The notes below the pieces were generated by a model. It worked only from the letters and a program-made list of their open reading frames with translations. It had not been told where the DNA came from and made no database searches. This document shows positions 1 through 9,617 of a stretch of DNA of 64,000 nt, one piece after another. The position numbers were made by a program, and so were the translations under genes. Numbering within the stretch: the first letter of the stretch is position 1; each line of letters opens with the position of its first letter. This stretch comes from Tetraselmis striata (Eukaryota > Chlorophyta > Chlorodendrophyceae > Chlorodendrales > Chlorodendraceae). Where the stretch lies: NCBI GenBank assembly GCA_006384855.1, contig VCJN01002917.1, positions 1 to 64,000 of the forward strand. The letters run 5' to 3'.

Positions 1-657
1 GCTGCCGAAGATCGCCGAGCCGACGCGCACGCTGCTGGCGCCGTGGCGAATGGCGGTCTCATAGTCGCCCGACATGCCCATCGAGCGACGCTTGAGACCG
101 GTTTCGTCCGCGAGTTTGGCGAGCAGGTCGAAATGCGGCGCCGGGTCCTCGCCGGCGGGCGGAATGCACATCAGCCCCTCGATCTCCAGGCCGTGCACGT
201 CCTGGCAGCGCGTGACGAAGGCGACCGTCTCGTCCGGGTCGATGCCGGCCTTTTGCGGCTCGCGTCCCGTGTTGACCTGCACATAAAGGCGCGGCGCGCG
301 GCCCTGCTTGCGGATCTCGCGGGAAAGTTCCGCGGCGAGCTTCTCCCGGTCGACCGTCTCGATGACGTCGAAGAGCGCGACCGCATCGCGGACCTTGTTG
401 GTTTGCAGCGGGCCGAGCAGGCGAAGCTCAAGATCGGCGAACTCCTGCTTCAGCCCCGGCCATTTGTCGCGCGCCTCCTGAACCTTGTTCTCGCCGAAGA
501 CGCGCGCGCCCGCCTCGATCACCGGCCGGATCTCGTCCGCGCTCCAGGTCTTGCTCACCGCGACCAGCGTGACCGGGTCGCCCGTGCCGTCGCGGTCCTT
601 TTCGGCGGCGGCGATTTTCGCCTGCACCGCGTTCAGTCGTTCAACCGATTGGTTCAT
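1..657 (-). CDS. yggS: YggS/PLPBP-family pyridoxal phosphate homeostasis protein (3' end outside window)
   Basis: The visible 219 codons begin MNQSVERLNAV and run off the left edge. The fold type III PLP-binding signature LVAVSKTW places the cofactor lysine near residue 36. Near the cut, the family motif SMGMSGDYETAI is followed by RIGS-like VRVGSAIFG, so only a short C-terminal tail is missing. The family binds PLP without known catalysis and buffers cellular PLP and amino/keto acid pools in the cytosol. It is transcribed away from the TRAP genes' 5' side, with about 65 bases between its start and the end of dctM. Identity is confident; the length cannot be judged. Confidence 0.93.
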   Translation of the reverse strand, partial: MNQSVERLNAVQAKIAAAEKDRDGTGDPVTLVAVSKTWSADEIRPVIEAGARVFGENKVQEARDKWPGLKQEFADLELRLLGPLQTNKVRDAVALFDVIETVDREKLAAELSREIRKQGRAPRLYVQVNTGREPQKAGIDPDETVAFVTRCQDVHGLEIEGLMCIPPAGEDPAPHFDLLAKLADETGLKRRSMGMSGDYETAIRHGASSVRVGSAIFGS

Positions 658-721
658 GATCCTCATCCATCCATTCTTCTGTTCCTCCACCCCTCGAGCC
701 AGACGGCGACGGGCGGAGCGT

Positions 722-2004
722 CTAGCCGGCCACCCCGAACAGCCTCGGGACGGCGAGCGTGATCGCCGGAAAGGTCGCCGCCAGAACGACGATCACGATA
801 TGCGCGCAGATGAAGGGCACAGCTTCCCGCACCGCGCCCTCGTATGGCGCGTTGGCGATGCGCGCCGCCGTCATCAGCGTGAGGCCGACCGGCGGTGTGA
901 TGTTGCCGAGGTTCAGGGCAAGCAGCATCACCATGCCGGCGTGCAGCGGATCGAAGCCGAGCTCCACCAGGGCGGGCGCGAGAACGGGCACCGCGATGAT
1001 GATCGCCGGCAGCACGTCGATGAACATGCCGATGACGATCAGCAGCGCCGCCACCGCCAGGATCTGGACATGCGGACTGTCGCTCATCGTCGAGATGGTC
1101 TCGGCCGCGTGGCGGGCGATGCCGGAGCGCGTCACATACAGCCAAGTACGTTCGACGCGCCGAGCAGCAGGAACACCACGCCGCTGAAACTCACCGTGGA
1201 GACCAGCGCCTCCCAGAGGTCCCGGCGCGACAGGCGGCGATAGGCCACGCCGCCGAGCACGAGCGCGTAGATGCAGGCGATCACCGAGGCTTCCGTCACC
1301 GTCGTCAGGCCGGTGAGAACGCCGACGATGATCACCAGCGGAATGCCCATCGCGGCAAGCGCGCCGATACCGGTGCGCAAGATCACCTGGAAGCGGACCG
1401 GCCCATGGGCGCGGTATCCGCGCCGCCAGGACACGACACCGCTGACGGCGAGCATTCCGACCCCCATCAGGACCCCGGGAAGGATCCCGGCGGCGAAAAG
1501 CCCGAGAATGGAAATGTCCCTCAGGGTCGCGGCATAGGCGATCATGATGATGCTCGGCGGGATGATCGGGCCGACCATCGCCGAACAGGCCGTCACCGCC
1601 GCGCAATAGGAGGCGCTGTAGCCCTCGCGTCGCATCGCGGGGATCAGCGTGCGCCCGATCGCCGCCGTCTCCGTGACCGCCGCGCCGGTCAGCCCGGCGA
1701 ACATCAGGCACGTGGTGACATTGACGTGCGACAGGGCGCCGGGCACCCGCCCGAACAGGCTGCTTGCAAAGGCGATCAGCCGGTCCGTCAGGCCGGCGCG
1801 GTTCATGATCTCGGCGGTGATGATGAAATAGGGAACGGCGATCAGGACGTAGCCGGACACGCCCGAATAGAAGCGGTCCGGCAGAATGCTCAGGAAATCC
1901 GCGCCGCCGATGGAGACGGCCCCGGCAAGGCCGGCAGCGGTCAGCACAAGGCCGAGCGGCAGCCCGATCACCATCAGGAAGACGAAGACGAAAGTGGCGC
2001 TCAT
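722..2004 (-). CDS. dctM: TRAP transporter large permease DctM (frame broken once near 1140)
   Basis: This is the large, 12-helix membrane subunit of a tripartite ATP-independent periplasmic transporter. It begins MSATFVFVFLMVIGLPLG, and the DctM motif region (GPIIPPSIIMIAYA, later NLGNITPPVGLTL) is clear. The reading frame changes near 1140: the upstream part ends at ..GASNVLGC and the downstream part resumes with TRSGIARHAAETI, exactly where family members continue. One base appears lost from a G-rich triplet, more likely a base-calling error than decay because both halves are perfectly conserved. Its ATG overlaps the dctQ stop (ATGA). About 427 residues is normal for the family. The substrate is unknown. 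Confidence 0.9.
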
Positions 2005-2687
2005 CGTGTCGTCTCCAGTGACCGGCTTGCCGGCGCGGACGCCGGCTTGGCCTCCGCCTCCGCCTCCGGTCCGGCATAGCCGCCCGGGGTCCAAACCATG
2101 CCGCCGTCGGTTGCAGCCGCAAGCTCGCCGTCGAGCGCCAAGTCCGCGTCGCGCTCCTCCAGCAACGCCACGCCGTCGACGAGATGCAGGCACAGCACGA
2201 CGCCGGCGACCGGAACGGCGGCCGCGGTCCAGCGATGCGAGACCTGGATCGTGTCGGAGACGATGAAGAGATGCGTCGCGCCGAGGAAGAACTCGGCTCC
2301 ATACCAGACCAGCGCCACCGCGAAGATCGCCACGGCCGCCAGATTGACCGCCTGCGCGATCCGGCGCCCCCAGCCGGGCAAGGCCCGCGCGGCGGCGAGG
2401 ATCGCGATATGCTCGCCGTATTTGAAGGCGACGGTAATGCTGAGCATGCCGAACCAGGGAAGGAACAGGCGCAGGATGGAGGGGCGTGTGTTGGCGTAGA
2501 GCCACGCAAGAATGCCCTCGTCGAACATCTCGCGCCGGCCGGCGGCCGAGAGCGCGGAGGCCAGAAGCTCCAGCGCCACGCCAAGGGCGGAGACGAACAG
2601 CATCGCAAGCAGCAACACCGCGCACACGGCAATGGTCGCCTTGTTCGCGACATCGCTTATCCGGTGGAGACGGTGTCTCAGGGTCAT
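2001..2687 (-). CDS. dctQ: TRAP transporter small permease DctQ
   Basis: The four-helix small membrane subunit couples the binding protein to DctM. Starting at the chosen ATG (MTLRHRLHRIS) it is about 228 residues. Hydrophobic segments fall around residues 15-40, 75-95, 110-135 and 145-175, and the tail is Ala/Glu-rich and charged. It is slightly longer than typical DctQ proteins (about 160-200) because of that tail. Longer starts up to 2747 are possible, but they would put a polar extension before the first helix. It overlaps dctM by four bases and lies 190 bases downstream of dctP, a standard PQM order. The identification rests on topology and context more than on motifs. Confidence 0.85.
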   Translation of the reverse strand: MTLRHRLHRISDVANKATIAVCAVLLLAMLFVSALGVALELLASALSAAGRREMFDEGILAWLYANTRPSILRLFLPWFGMLSITVAFKYGEHIAILAAARALPGWGRRIAQAVNLAAVAIFAVALVWYGAEFFLGATHLFIVSDTIQVSHRWTAAAVPVAGVVLCLHLVDGVALLEERDADLALDGELAAATDGGMVWTPGGYAGPEAEAEAKPASAPASRSLETTR

Positions 2688-2878
2688 TGCGAAAGGGTCC
2701 TTGATCGTGCACCGGATGGCGGTTTCGCAGACAGTTGCGCGACACAAGCGCCAGAACGGGCCTCAGAACCGGGCTTCAGAACCGGGCGCCGGCAGTCCCG
2801 CTTCTCAGGGACGCGCGGAGTTCCCGCCGCGCGTTCGCTCGTCACGCGACGAGCGGGACGTGTCGCTGCGGACCGTCG

Positions 2879-4066
2879 TCAGTCCAGATACCGCTCGAGA
2901 TTTGCCTGTCGCTGGCTTTGATGAATGCGATCGATCTCGGCGCGCATGTCATCGAACAGCTTCGCCTTCGGGCCGAATTCCTCCACGAGCCAGTCGCGGT
3001 AGATCGGTTGCGCGATGTCGCGCATCCGCATCTTTTCCGCGTCCGAAAGAACGTGGCATTCCTTGAATTTCTCGCAGGAGTTCACCCAGCCGACCACGGT
3101 GATCTGCGTGGCGATGCCATGGGCCATCGCCACCGCCTCGCGGGCGGAGGCGACGATAATTTCCTGATAGTCGCGCGGCAGGTCCTTGAACCAGGCCTCG
3201 CTGACGCTCCAGGTGATCGTGTTGTACACGTGCCCGCTCCAGGTCGTGTAATCGGTCACGTCATAGAGCTTGAAGATGTCGTTGACGCCCGGCGCATGGA
3301 AATGCCCGTCGACGAGACCCGTTGCCAGCCCGGTCTGCAACTCGCCCCAGGGCAAGGGCGTGGGCGCGGCGCCGAGCGCCCGCATAATCGTCATATGCGC
3401 CTGGTTTTCCTCGACGCGAATGCGCATCCCCTTGAGGTCCTCGACCGTCTTGATCAGCCGCTTGTTGTTGGCGAAGGCAACGAAACCACCGCCGTCGTCG
3501 AGCGTGCCGAGATAGCGCAGCCCGCTTTCGGCGACCATCGGCTTCATGAATTCCGCAAACCACGCGGAATCGAAGAAGGCCCAGGCCGTGCGGTAGTCGG
3601 GAAACAGAAACGGCGCCGTGATCATTTCGTAGTTGCGGTAGAAGGATGCCTGCGTTCCCGAGCCCAGCATCACCGACTGAATGGTCTTTCCCGCACGCGC
3701 CTGCTGGGCGGCCTCGACCTCGCCACCGAGCGCGCCATTGCCGAAGACCTCGACCTGGACCGCGCCCCCGGTTGCGGTTTCGACGAGCTGCTCGAAATGC
3801 TTCAGCGCAGGCGCTGTCTCGTTGTTGGTGAGATCGTCGGGATAGAGGTGGGCGATGGTCATCGTGTAGTCCGCCGCCTGCGCCGCGGAGGTAACGCCGA
3901 ACAGCGCCATCAGCAGCCCGGCCAGCCACCCGCCGCGGAAATGCGGCCTGGCCGACGTCCCGGGTTCCGGACCGCCGCGATCGTCGTGGACCGAGCTCTC
4001 GAACAGGTTGCAGGTCCGACCGGTCTCGCCGCTCGAGGGGCAAGACATTCGCACGGCGTCGATCAT
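2879..4066 (-). CDS. dctP: TRAP transporter substrate-binding protein DctP
   Basis: This periplasmic solute-binding protein has a hydrophobic export segment (GWLAGLLMALFG..AAQA, cleavage predicted before ADYTMTIAH), followed by a DctP domain. Family landmarks are FFDSAWF, MRIRVEENQAHM and WGELQTGLATGLVDGH; the conserved Arg that contacts carboxylate ligands is probably within MRIRV. The annotated start leaves about 45 polar residues before the signal segment, which is unusual; an internal non-ATG start may be used but none has a convincing RBS. It is the first gene of dctPQM. The conserved Arg suggests an organic acid, and the adjacent ilvD hints at hydroxy or branched acids, but that is only a guess. 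Confidence 0.9.
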   Translation of the reverse strand: MIDAVRMSCPSSGETGRTCNLFESSVHDDRGGPEPGTSARPHFRGGWLAGLLMALFGVTSAAQAADYTMTIAHLYPDDLTNNETAPALKHFEQLVETATGGAVQVEVFGNGALGGEVEAAQQARAGKTIQSVMLGSGTQASFYRNYEMITAPFLFPDYRTAWAFFDSAWFAEFMKPMVAESGLRYLGTLDDGGGFVAFANNKRLIKTVEDLKGMRIRVEENQAHMTIMRALGAAPTPLPWGELQTGLATGLVDGHFHAPGVNDIFKLYDVTDYTTWSGHVYNTITWSVSEAWFKDLPRDYQEIIVASAREAVAMAHGIATQITVVGWVNSCEKFKECHVLSDAEKMRMRDIAQPIYRDWLVEEFGPKAKLFDDMRAEIDRIHQSQRQANLERYLD

Positions 4067-4236
4067 TGACCCCTCCAGGTTCAGAAGACCAGCTGCAGTT
4101 TCAGCCTCTTCAAAACCTATTCAGCAACCAATGGTCGGTCTAATTCTATTTTTCTATTTCTGGTAACACTTGGGACTTGCCTGTCGGCCGGCGTCTGTCC
4201 CTCAAAAAACGGGTCTCAAAACACACAGCGCGCGCA

Positions 4237-4266
4237 ACGACCGGGACCGTTTCCGATCCCGGTCGT
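4237..4266 (-). terminator. Stem-loop downstream of ilvD
   Basis: A perfect 10-bp inverted repeat (ACGACCGGGA / TCCCGGTCGT) with a 10-base loop lies 30 bases past the ilvD stop. No U-tract follows directly, so it may work as a 3' stability structure or a weak terminator rather than a classic intrinsic one. Confidence 0.45.
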
Positions 4267-4296
4267 CGTGCCCGCCGTGGGGCATCGCTTGCCGCG

Positions 4297-5970
4297 TCAA
4301 CCGCTGACGGCGCCTTTGCTGGCCGAGGTCGCGAGTTGCGAGTATTTGCTCAGCACGCCCGACTTGTAGCGGGCCTCGGGCTGGCGCCAGGCGGCCGCCC
4401 GCTTGTCGAGTTCCGCCTGATCGACGTTGAGCTGCAGGAGCTGCGACGGTGCGTCGATGGTGATGCTGTCGCCCTCCTGAACAAGCGCGATCGGGCCGCC
4501 GTCGAAGGCCTCGGGCGTGACGTGGCCAACGAGCATGCCCCAGGAGCCGCCGGAGAACCGGCCGTCGGTGATCAGCCCCACCTTGTCGCCCAGACCGCGC
4601 CCGATGATCGCCGAGGTCGGTGCCAGCATCTCGGGCATTCCCGGACCGCCTCTCGGTCCGAGATAGCGCAGGACCAGCACGTCGCCCGGCCGGATCCGGT
4701 CCGACTGGATGGCGTCCATGGCCGACTGCTCGTCGTCGAAGACCCGCGCCGGACCGGTGATCGAGGTGGACTTGAGGCCGGTGATCTTCGCCACCGACCC
4801 TTCCGGCGCGAGGTTGCCGCGCAGGATCGCGAGATGGCCTTCCGGATAGAGCGCCTTGTCGATCGGGCGGATGACATCCTGATCCGCCGGCGGCGCATCC
4901 GGCACGCTCTCCAGTTCCTCCGCCAGCGTCCGGCCGGTGATCGTCATGCAATCGCCATGCAGCAGGCCCGCATTCAGAAGGATCTTGAGCACCTGCGGGA
5001 CCCCGCCCGCCTTGTGCAGATCGACCGCCATATATTTGCCCGAGGGCTTGAGGTCGCAGATCACCGGCACCTTGCGGCGCACCCGCTCGAAATCGTCGAG
5101 GGTCCACTCGACCTCGGCGGCATGGCAGATCGCGAGGTAATGCAGGACGGCATTGGTGGAGCCGCCGGTCGCCATCACCAGCGCGATGGCGTTCTCGACG
5201 CTCTTGCGCGTGACGATGTCGCGCGGCTTCAAGCCCTTCTTGACCGCCTCGACCAGCACCCGGGCCGACTGGGCCGTGGAGTCCCTCTTCTCCTCATCGA
5301 TGTTCGCCATCGTCGAGGAATAGAACAGCGCCATGCCAAGCGCCTCGAAGGAGGAACTCATGGTGTTGGCCGTATACATGCCGCCGCAGGCCCCGGTGGT
5401 CGGGCACGCATTGCGCTCGATGCCCTCGAAATCCTCCTGGCTCATGCGCCCGGCCTTGATCGCGCCCACCGCCTCGAAGGCGGAAATGACGGAAAGGTCC
5501 TCGCCCTTCCATTTGCCCGGCTTGATCGTGCCGCCATAGACGTAGATCGCCGGCACATTCGCCCGCACGATCCCGATCATGCCGCCCGGCTTGTTCTTGT
5601 CGCAGCCGCCAAGCACCAGAACACCGTCCATCCACTGGCCCTGCACCGTCGTCTCGACGCAATCGGCGATGACCTCACGGGAAATAAGGGAGTATTTCAT
5701 CCCTTCCGTGCCCATTGCCATTCCGTCGGAAATCGTCGGAACGCCGAAAATCTGCGGGTTTGCACCAGCGTCCTTGATGGCCGCAACGGCAATGTCGGCA
5801 AGCGGCTGAATGCCCGCATTGCACGGCGTGATGGTCGAATGACCATTGGCAACACCGATCATGGGATTGTCGAAATCTTCCTTCGTATAGCCGAGGCCGT
5901 AAAACATGGCCCTGTTCGGCGAACGCTCGATCCCTTGCGAAATCGTCTTCGAACGCTCGTTGTATGGCAC
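4297..5970 (-). CDS. ilvD: Dihydroxy-acid dehydratase IlvD
   Basis: The enzyme dehydrates 2,3-dihydroxy-isovalerate and -methylvalerate to 2-keto acids in valine/isoleucine synthesis, in the cytosol. The Fe-S cysteines sit in the expected contexts [16 protein letters not shown] and [13 protein letters not shown], and the C-terminal [15 protein letters not shown] motif is present. The start is set at a GTG (protein V/MPYNERSK..) because a strong AAGGAGG lies seven bases upstream; upstream ATG codons lack one. The product is 557 residues, the normal bacterial length. Sugar-acid dehydratases are paralogues, but the motifs here fit true IlvD. It is transcribed separately from the TRAP genes, with a LysR gene behind it. 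Confidence 0.93.
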   Translation of the reverse strand: MPYNERSKTISQGIERSPNRAMFYGLGYTKEDFDNPMIGVANGHSTITPCNAGIQPLADIAVAAIKDAGANPQIFGVPTISDGMAMGTEGMKYSLISREVIADCVETTVQGQWMDGVLVLGGCDKNKPGGMIGIVRANVPAIYVYGGTIKPGKWKGEDLSVISAFEAVGAIKAGRMSQEDFEGIERNACPTTGACGGMYTANTMSSSFEALGMALFYSSTMANIDEEKRDSTAQSARVLVEAVKKGLKPRDIVTRKSVENAIALVMATGGSTNAVLHYLAICHAAEVEWTLDDFERVRRKVPVICDLKPSGKYMAVDLHKAGGVPQVLKILLNAGLLHGDCMTITGRTLAEELESVPDAPPADQDVIRPIDKALYPEGHLAILRGNLAPEGSVAKITGLKSTSITGPARVFDDEQSAMDAIQSDRIRPGDVLVLRYLGPRGGPGMPEMLAPTSAIIGRGLGDKVGLITDGRFSGGSWGMLVGHVTPEAFDGGPIALVQEGDSITIDAPSQLLQLNVDQAELDKRAAAWRQPEARYKSGVLSKYSQLATSASKGAVSG

Positions 5971-6380
5971 CCGATATCCTCCTTGCGGGACTGTTGCGTT
6001 GTTGTCATCCACCGACCGCACGCTCCCGGGCTGCTACCCGTTTCGGCCGGCGCCGGGCGACCTCCCCTGCTTGCCGATCAGGCCCCGACCGCGCGCTGCG
6101 CAAAGCCGCCGGCGCACGCCCGCAGCACCGAGCGTTGGGCCGAGCGCCCCCCGGCACGCGCTTCGCCGCTCTCCAGCGCAGCTTCGTCAGGTCCACCAGC
6201 AGATTAGGGGTGTACCGTCCCTGCCGCTTTCCCGCTTCGTCCCGTGGAAGCATTTGAGAAATAGACAGATTTCAGGAAACTACCGCGCCCCTCCATGTTT
6301 CAGAAATATATTTGTCTTTATCCATTAGGTCGAAAATCATATCAAACGGGCGCCGGGCGCCGAGCGCGCCCGGCTGGACC
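5971..6380. other. Intergenic region between ilvD and a LysR gene
   Basis: About 410 bases without a credible gene. The ilvD half is GC-rich and holds the AAGGAGG leader. The half near 6250-6350 is AT-rich (TTTCAGAAATATATTTG) and probably carries the ilvD promoter. The open frames here have no recognisable similarity and no ribosome binding sites. Confidence 0.6.
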
Positions 6381-7384
6381 CTAACCGTGTCCGTTGAAAA
6401 CCACGCCGGCGGAGCCGCCGACGGGCGGACCTGCAGCGCAAGCGCCCATTGGGTCGTTGGCATCGTCCACCGGGGCCGCCGCCTGCTCGCCGATGGCCTG
6501 AGAGATCTCGACAAGCCGGGTCACCGTCGGCGAGGGATCGTCCCGCCGCCAGACCAGCCCGGTCTCGATCATTGGCGGCTCGCCGTCGAGGTCCACATAG
6601 ACCACGCCGTCCCGGCCGAGACGCTTCAGGGAGCCGGGCACCAGAGCGATTCCCATCCCGGCAGACACCAGGCTGATGATCGTCTGCATCTGGATGGCCT
6701 CCTGCCCGATGGTCGGCTGGATCCCGTTGGTGACGAAATAGGTGGTGATTATGTCGTGGAAGGCCGGCGCGCTTCGTCGCGGGAACAGCACGAGAGGCGC
6801 CTCCGCGACATCCTGAAGGCGCAGCCGTCCCTGTGCCAGTTCGATGCGCCCGCGACGCACCCACTCCTCCGGCACGGCCGCGACCAGCGGCTCGCGCAAC
6901 AACGGCAGATAGCAAGCGAGGCATGCAGCGTCGCGTGCAAGGGGATGATCAACCCGGCGTTGATCTCGCCCTGGAGCAGCGCTTCGACCTGAAGGTCGCT
7001 CGTCATTTCCTTCAAGGAGACCTTCACGTCGGGATAGGTCGCGCCATAGTGGCTGATCAGATCCGGCAGGAGGTTGTAATCCGCCGTCGTCACGAAGCCG
7101 AGCTTCAGGCTTCCGATCTCGCCGCGCGAAAGCTGCCTGGCCAGCCCGGGCAGCGCCTCGACATCCTCCAGCAGTTTGGTCACATGCGACAGAAGGTGTT
7201 CCCCGACGGGCGTCAGGGCGACATTGCGTTTCGTTCGCTTGAAGAGCGTGACCGAGAGTTCCTCCTCCAGAGCAAGGATGGCCTGACTCAACGGCGGCTG
7301 CGTCATGCAGAGCCGCTCGGCCGCGCGACCGAAATGCAACTCCTCCGCAACCGTCACGAAAAACTTAAGCCTCCGAAGATTCAT
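6381..7384 (-). CDS. LysR-family transcriptional regulator (frame broken once near 6910)
   Basis: The N-terminal winged helix-turn-helix is typical (MNLRRLKFFVTVAEELHFGR, then AERLCMTQPPLSQAILALEE). The effector-binding domain continues to ATLHASLA, then in a second frame from LPLLREPLVAAVPEEW to the stop. The effector domain keeps the fold residues PGVAI-like GMGIALVPGSL. A one-base difference near 6910 splits the frames; both halves are well conserved, so an error is likelier than a pseudogene. It is divergent from the acyl-CoA dehydrogenase gene and probably controls it and/or ilvD. The start at 7384 matches the family N-terminus; a longer start exists but adds only an arginine-rich leader. 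Confidence 0.85.
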
Positions 7385-7855
7385 TGCTTGCCTTCTTCTA
7401 TTTTGGGATCGCCTACCAATGGACGATCTTTTCATTCGAAGCACGTCTTTTTCCGCACGCAATCATATATTTTTGAACCTTCAGGGAACGCCTTATTAAG
7501 GTTGCATTTTAGATTAGTTTCGCGTGCTAATCGCAAATATAATACACGCAATATGATTTTGTCACTCGTATGGCGATAACAGCAATCGGAACTATAAATA
7601 TAAAATTTATATAAACGTGCATTTGCGTCTATCTGGAATGCAACCAAATCAAAACGAATGAGGCGAAGAGTTGTCCATCATCAAGTTCAGACCCAAACAA
7701 GATAACTCTTCCGACAATGGTATATTCTTAAAATTGTAAATTATGATTTGTCTTTATGAAACGAGCGGAAATCTGAGGCATTGCCGGGCACGACCCACGA
7801 CCCAACCGAAACGCCCTCTCCCGCAAGGATGCAACCAAGCCGACAGGAGCGACCA
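7385..7855. promoter_or_regulatory. AT-rich divergent promoter region with LysR-type inverted repeat
   Basis: This 470-base gap between the LysR gene and the acyl-CoA dehydrogenase is strikingly AT-rich compared with its surroundings. It holds an interrupted palindrome GATTAG-N9-CTAATC at 7512-7532, about 130 bases from the regulator start, which has the size and symmetry of a LysR operator. A purine-rich AGGAG precedes the dehydrogenase ATG. No protein gene is credible here. The regulatory role is inferred from position and symmetry. Confidence 0.5.
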
Positions 7856-9004
7856 ATGGATTTCAGTTTCTCTCCCGAGCAAGACGCCTTCAAAGACAAG
7901 GTCACGGGGTTCGCGCAGGCGGAGTTGAACGAGGGCGACCTGAAGCAACGCGATGCCGATTGCATCCTGTCCCGGGACTTGTGGAAGAAGATCGCCGACT
8001 TCGGAATTCTCGGCCTGCCCTTCGACAAGGACTACGGCGGGAGCGAACAGGACATCATCACCACCGTTCTGGCGATGGAGGCGCTTGGCTACGGCTGCCG
8101 CGACAACGGCCTGCTGTTCAGCATGAACGGGCAGATGTGGACCGTGCAGATGCCGATCGCGCAGTTCGGGACCGACGCGCAGAAGGACAAATATCTCCGC
8201 GGCCTGATCAAGGGCGAGTTGATCGGCGCGCATGGCATCACCGAGGCCGAGGCCGGCTCCGACGTGATGGCGCTCGGCACCACCGCGACGCGCGACGGCG
8301 ACGACTATGTGCTGAACGGCGCGAAGGTGTTCTGCACCAACGGGCCGGTCGCCGACGTCTTCGTGATCTTCGCCACCGTCGACAAGAGCGCCGGTTCCCT
8401 CGGCCTCACCGGCTTCGTCGTGGAACGCGACACGCCCGGCCTCATCGTCAGCGAGAACCGCAAGAAGATGGGCCTGCGCACCTCTCCGATGGCCTGGCTG
8501 ACGCTGGAGGACTGCCGCGTGCCCATCACCGCACGCATCGGCAAGGAAGGCCAGGGCGGGCGGATCTTCAACAACTCCATGGAGTGGGAACGGGCCTCGA
8601 TCCTGGCCAATCTCGTCGGCGCGATGGAGCATCAGGTCGAGGAGTGCATCCGCCACGCCAACAAGCGCACCCAGTTCCGCAAGCCCATCGGCAAGTTCCA
8701 GTCCGTCTCCAACCGCATCGTCGACATGAAGCTCAGGCACGAGACGTCCCGGCTGCTGCTCTACAAGGTCGCCTGGCTGAAGAAGACCAAGGGCAGCGCG
8801 GCGATGGAGGCGGCGCTCGCCAAGCTCTACCTCAGCGAGGCCTGGGTCGCGTCGTGCCAGAACTCCGTCGTGATCCACGGCGGCTACGGCTACATGGCCG
8901 ACCATGAGGTCGAACGCGATTTCCGCGACGCGGTCGGAAGCCTGCTCTATTCGGGGACATCCGACATCCAGCGCACCATCGCGGCCCGTGCCCTCGGGCT
9001 TTGA
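7856..9004 (+). CDS. Acyl-CoA dehydrogenase, isovaleryl/long-chain-type active site
   Basis: A 382-residue FAD enzyme of the acyl-CoA dehydrogenase fold that would introduce a 2,3 double bond in an acyl thioester. It shows ITEAEAGSDVMAL (FAD/substrate loop), RTQFRKPIGKFQ, and the C-terminal HGGYGYMADHEVERDFRDA. The position that is Glu in most members (YEGT) is Ser here (LLYSGTSDIQ, about residue 366). A Glu in EWERASILA (about residue 245) fits the alternative helix-G base of isovaleryl- and long-chain acyl-CoA dehydrogenases. The start follows AGGAG. It opens the plus-strand ACP/ketosynthase run, so it may prepare an acyl building block, though the gap after it means it may have its own promoter. 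Confidence 0.88.
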   Translation: MDFSFSPEQDAFKDKVTGFAQAELNEGDLKQRDADCILSRDLWKKIADFGILGLPFDKDYGGSEQDIITTVLAMEALGYGCRDNGLLFSMNGQMWTVQMPIAQFGTDAQKDKYLRGLIKGELIGAHGITEAEAGSDVMALGTTATRDGDDYVLNGAKVFCTNGPVADVFVIFATVDKSAGSLGLTGFVVERDTPGLIVSENRKKMGLRTSPMAWLTLEDCRVPITARIGKEGQGGRIFNNSMEWERASILANLVGAMEHQVEECIRHANKRTQFRKPIGKFQSVSNRIVDMKLRHETSRLLLYKVAWLKKTKGSAAMEAALAKLYLSEAWVASCQNSVVIHGGYGYMADHEVERDFRDAVGSLLYSGTSDIQRTIAARALGL

Positions 9005-9082
9005 GCAATGTCTTCAATAGTATAAATCACAATAAATCCCGAAATGCATATCAGTCTATATGAATATAATCTGAGCGATTAA

Positions 9083-9110
9083 TTGACTTGATCGGGGTTA
9101 TACGTATCAT
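9083..9110 (+). promoter_or_regulatory. Candidate promoter upstream of the acyl carrier protein gene
   Basis: Within the AT-rich 9005-9150 stretch, TTGACT (9083-9088) and TATCAT (9105-9110) are separated by 16 bases, a reasonable sigma-70-like pair. It would drive the ACP/radical SAM/ketosynthase run with a leader of about 180 bases. The rest of 9005-9291 shows no gene. Confidence 0.4.
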
Positions 9111-9291
9111 TTACTGAAGTTTATTCCAGTAAATTCGAAAAACGGAATGAACTTCATTCAGGGCAATCGCATCGAACGCCGCGTTGGCAACGCGGGGAGC
9201 TTGCCCCGCCGGCGAAGGTCCGAGGGTCCGGCCCGGTGCCGCTTCCGGTCGCGAATGCCGCCCGGCCGCCAGTTTGCAGGAGGAGACCGAC

Positions 9292-9570
9292 ATGGACGCG
9301 CAGACGGTAGAACAAGACGACGTTCACAAGACGATCTACGACTATCTGATTGAAAACTCCGGCGTGAACGTCTCCGGGGGGATCGATCCCGAAGAAAACC
9401 TTCTCGACAGCGGCATCCTGGACAGTCTCGGGATCGCCGAAATCACCGAGTTCGTCGAAAAGACCTTCGACATCTCGATCGACGAGGACGAAATCACCTC
9501 GCAGAACTACCGCACGGTCACGGCCTTCACCGCGTTTTGTCGCGAGAAAATCGCCGCCTCGGCGACGTGA
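9292..9570 (+). CDS. Acyl carrier protein
   Basis: A 92-residue stand-alone carrier protein beginning MDAQTVEQDDVHKTIYDYL. The phosphopantetheine attachment motif is LLDSGILDSLGIAEI, with the modified serine at about residue 45, and the protein is acidic as usual. AGGAGGA lies nine bases before the ATG. Being next to two KASIII-like ketosynthases and far from the fatty acid genes, it is probably a dedicated carrier for the pathway here, loaded with an acyl or methyl-modified chain. Which phosphopantetheinyl transferase serves it is not visible. Confidence 0.9.
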   Translation: MDAQTVEQDDVHKTIYDYLIENSGVNVSGGIDPEENLLDSGILDSLGIAEITEFVEKTFDISIDEDEITSQNYRTVTAFTAFCREKIAASAT

Positions 9571-9617
9571 GTGGACCGACCTTCCTCAATCCGGGGGCGA
9601 AAAGGGACAGACGGATC

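Noticed and set aside
4177-6207. A 676-codon open frame on the plus strand
   Set aside because: It is the antisense shadow of ilvD. Arg/His/Asp-rich composition without any motif, while the other strand is a textbook dehydratase.
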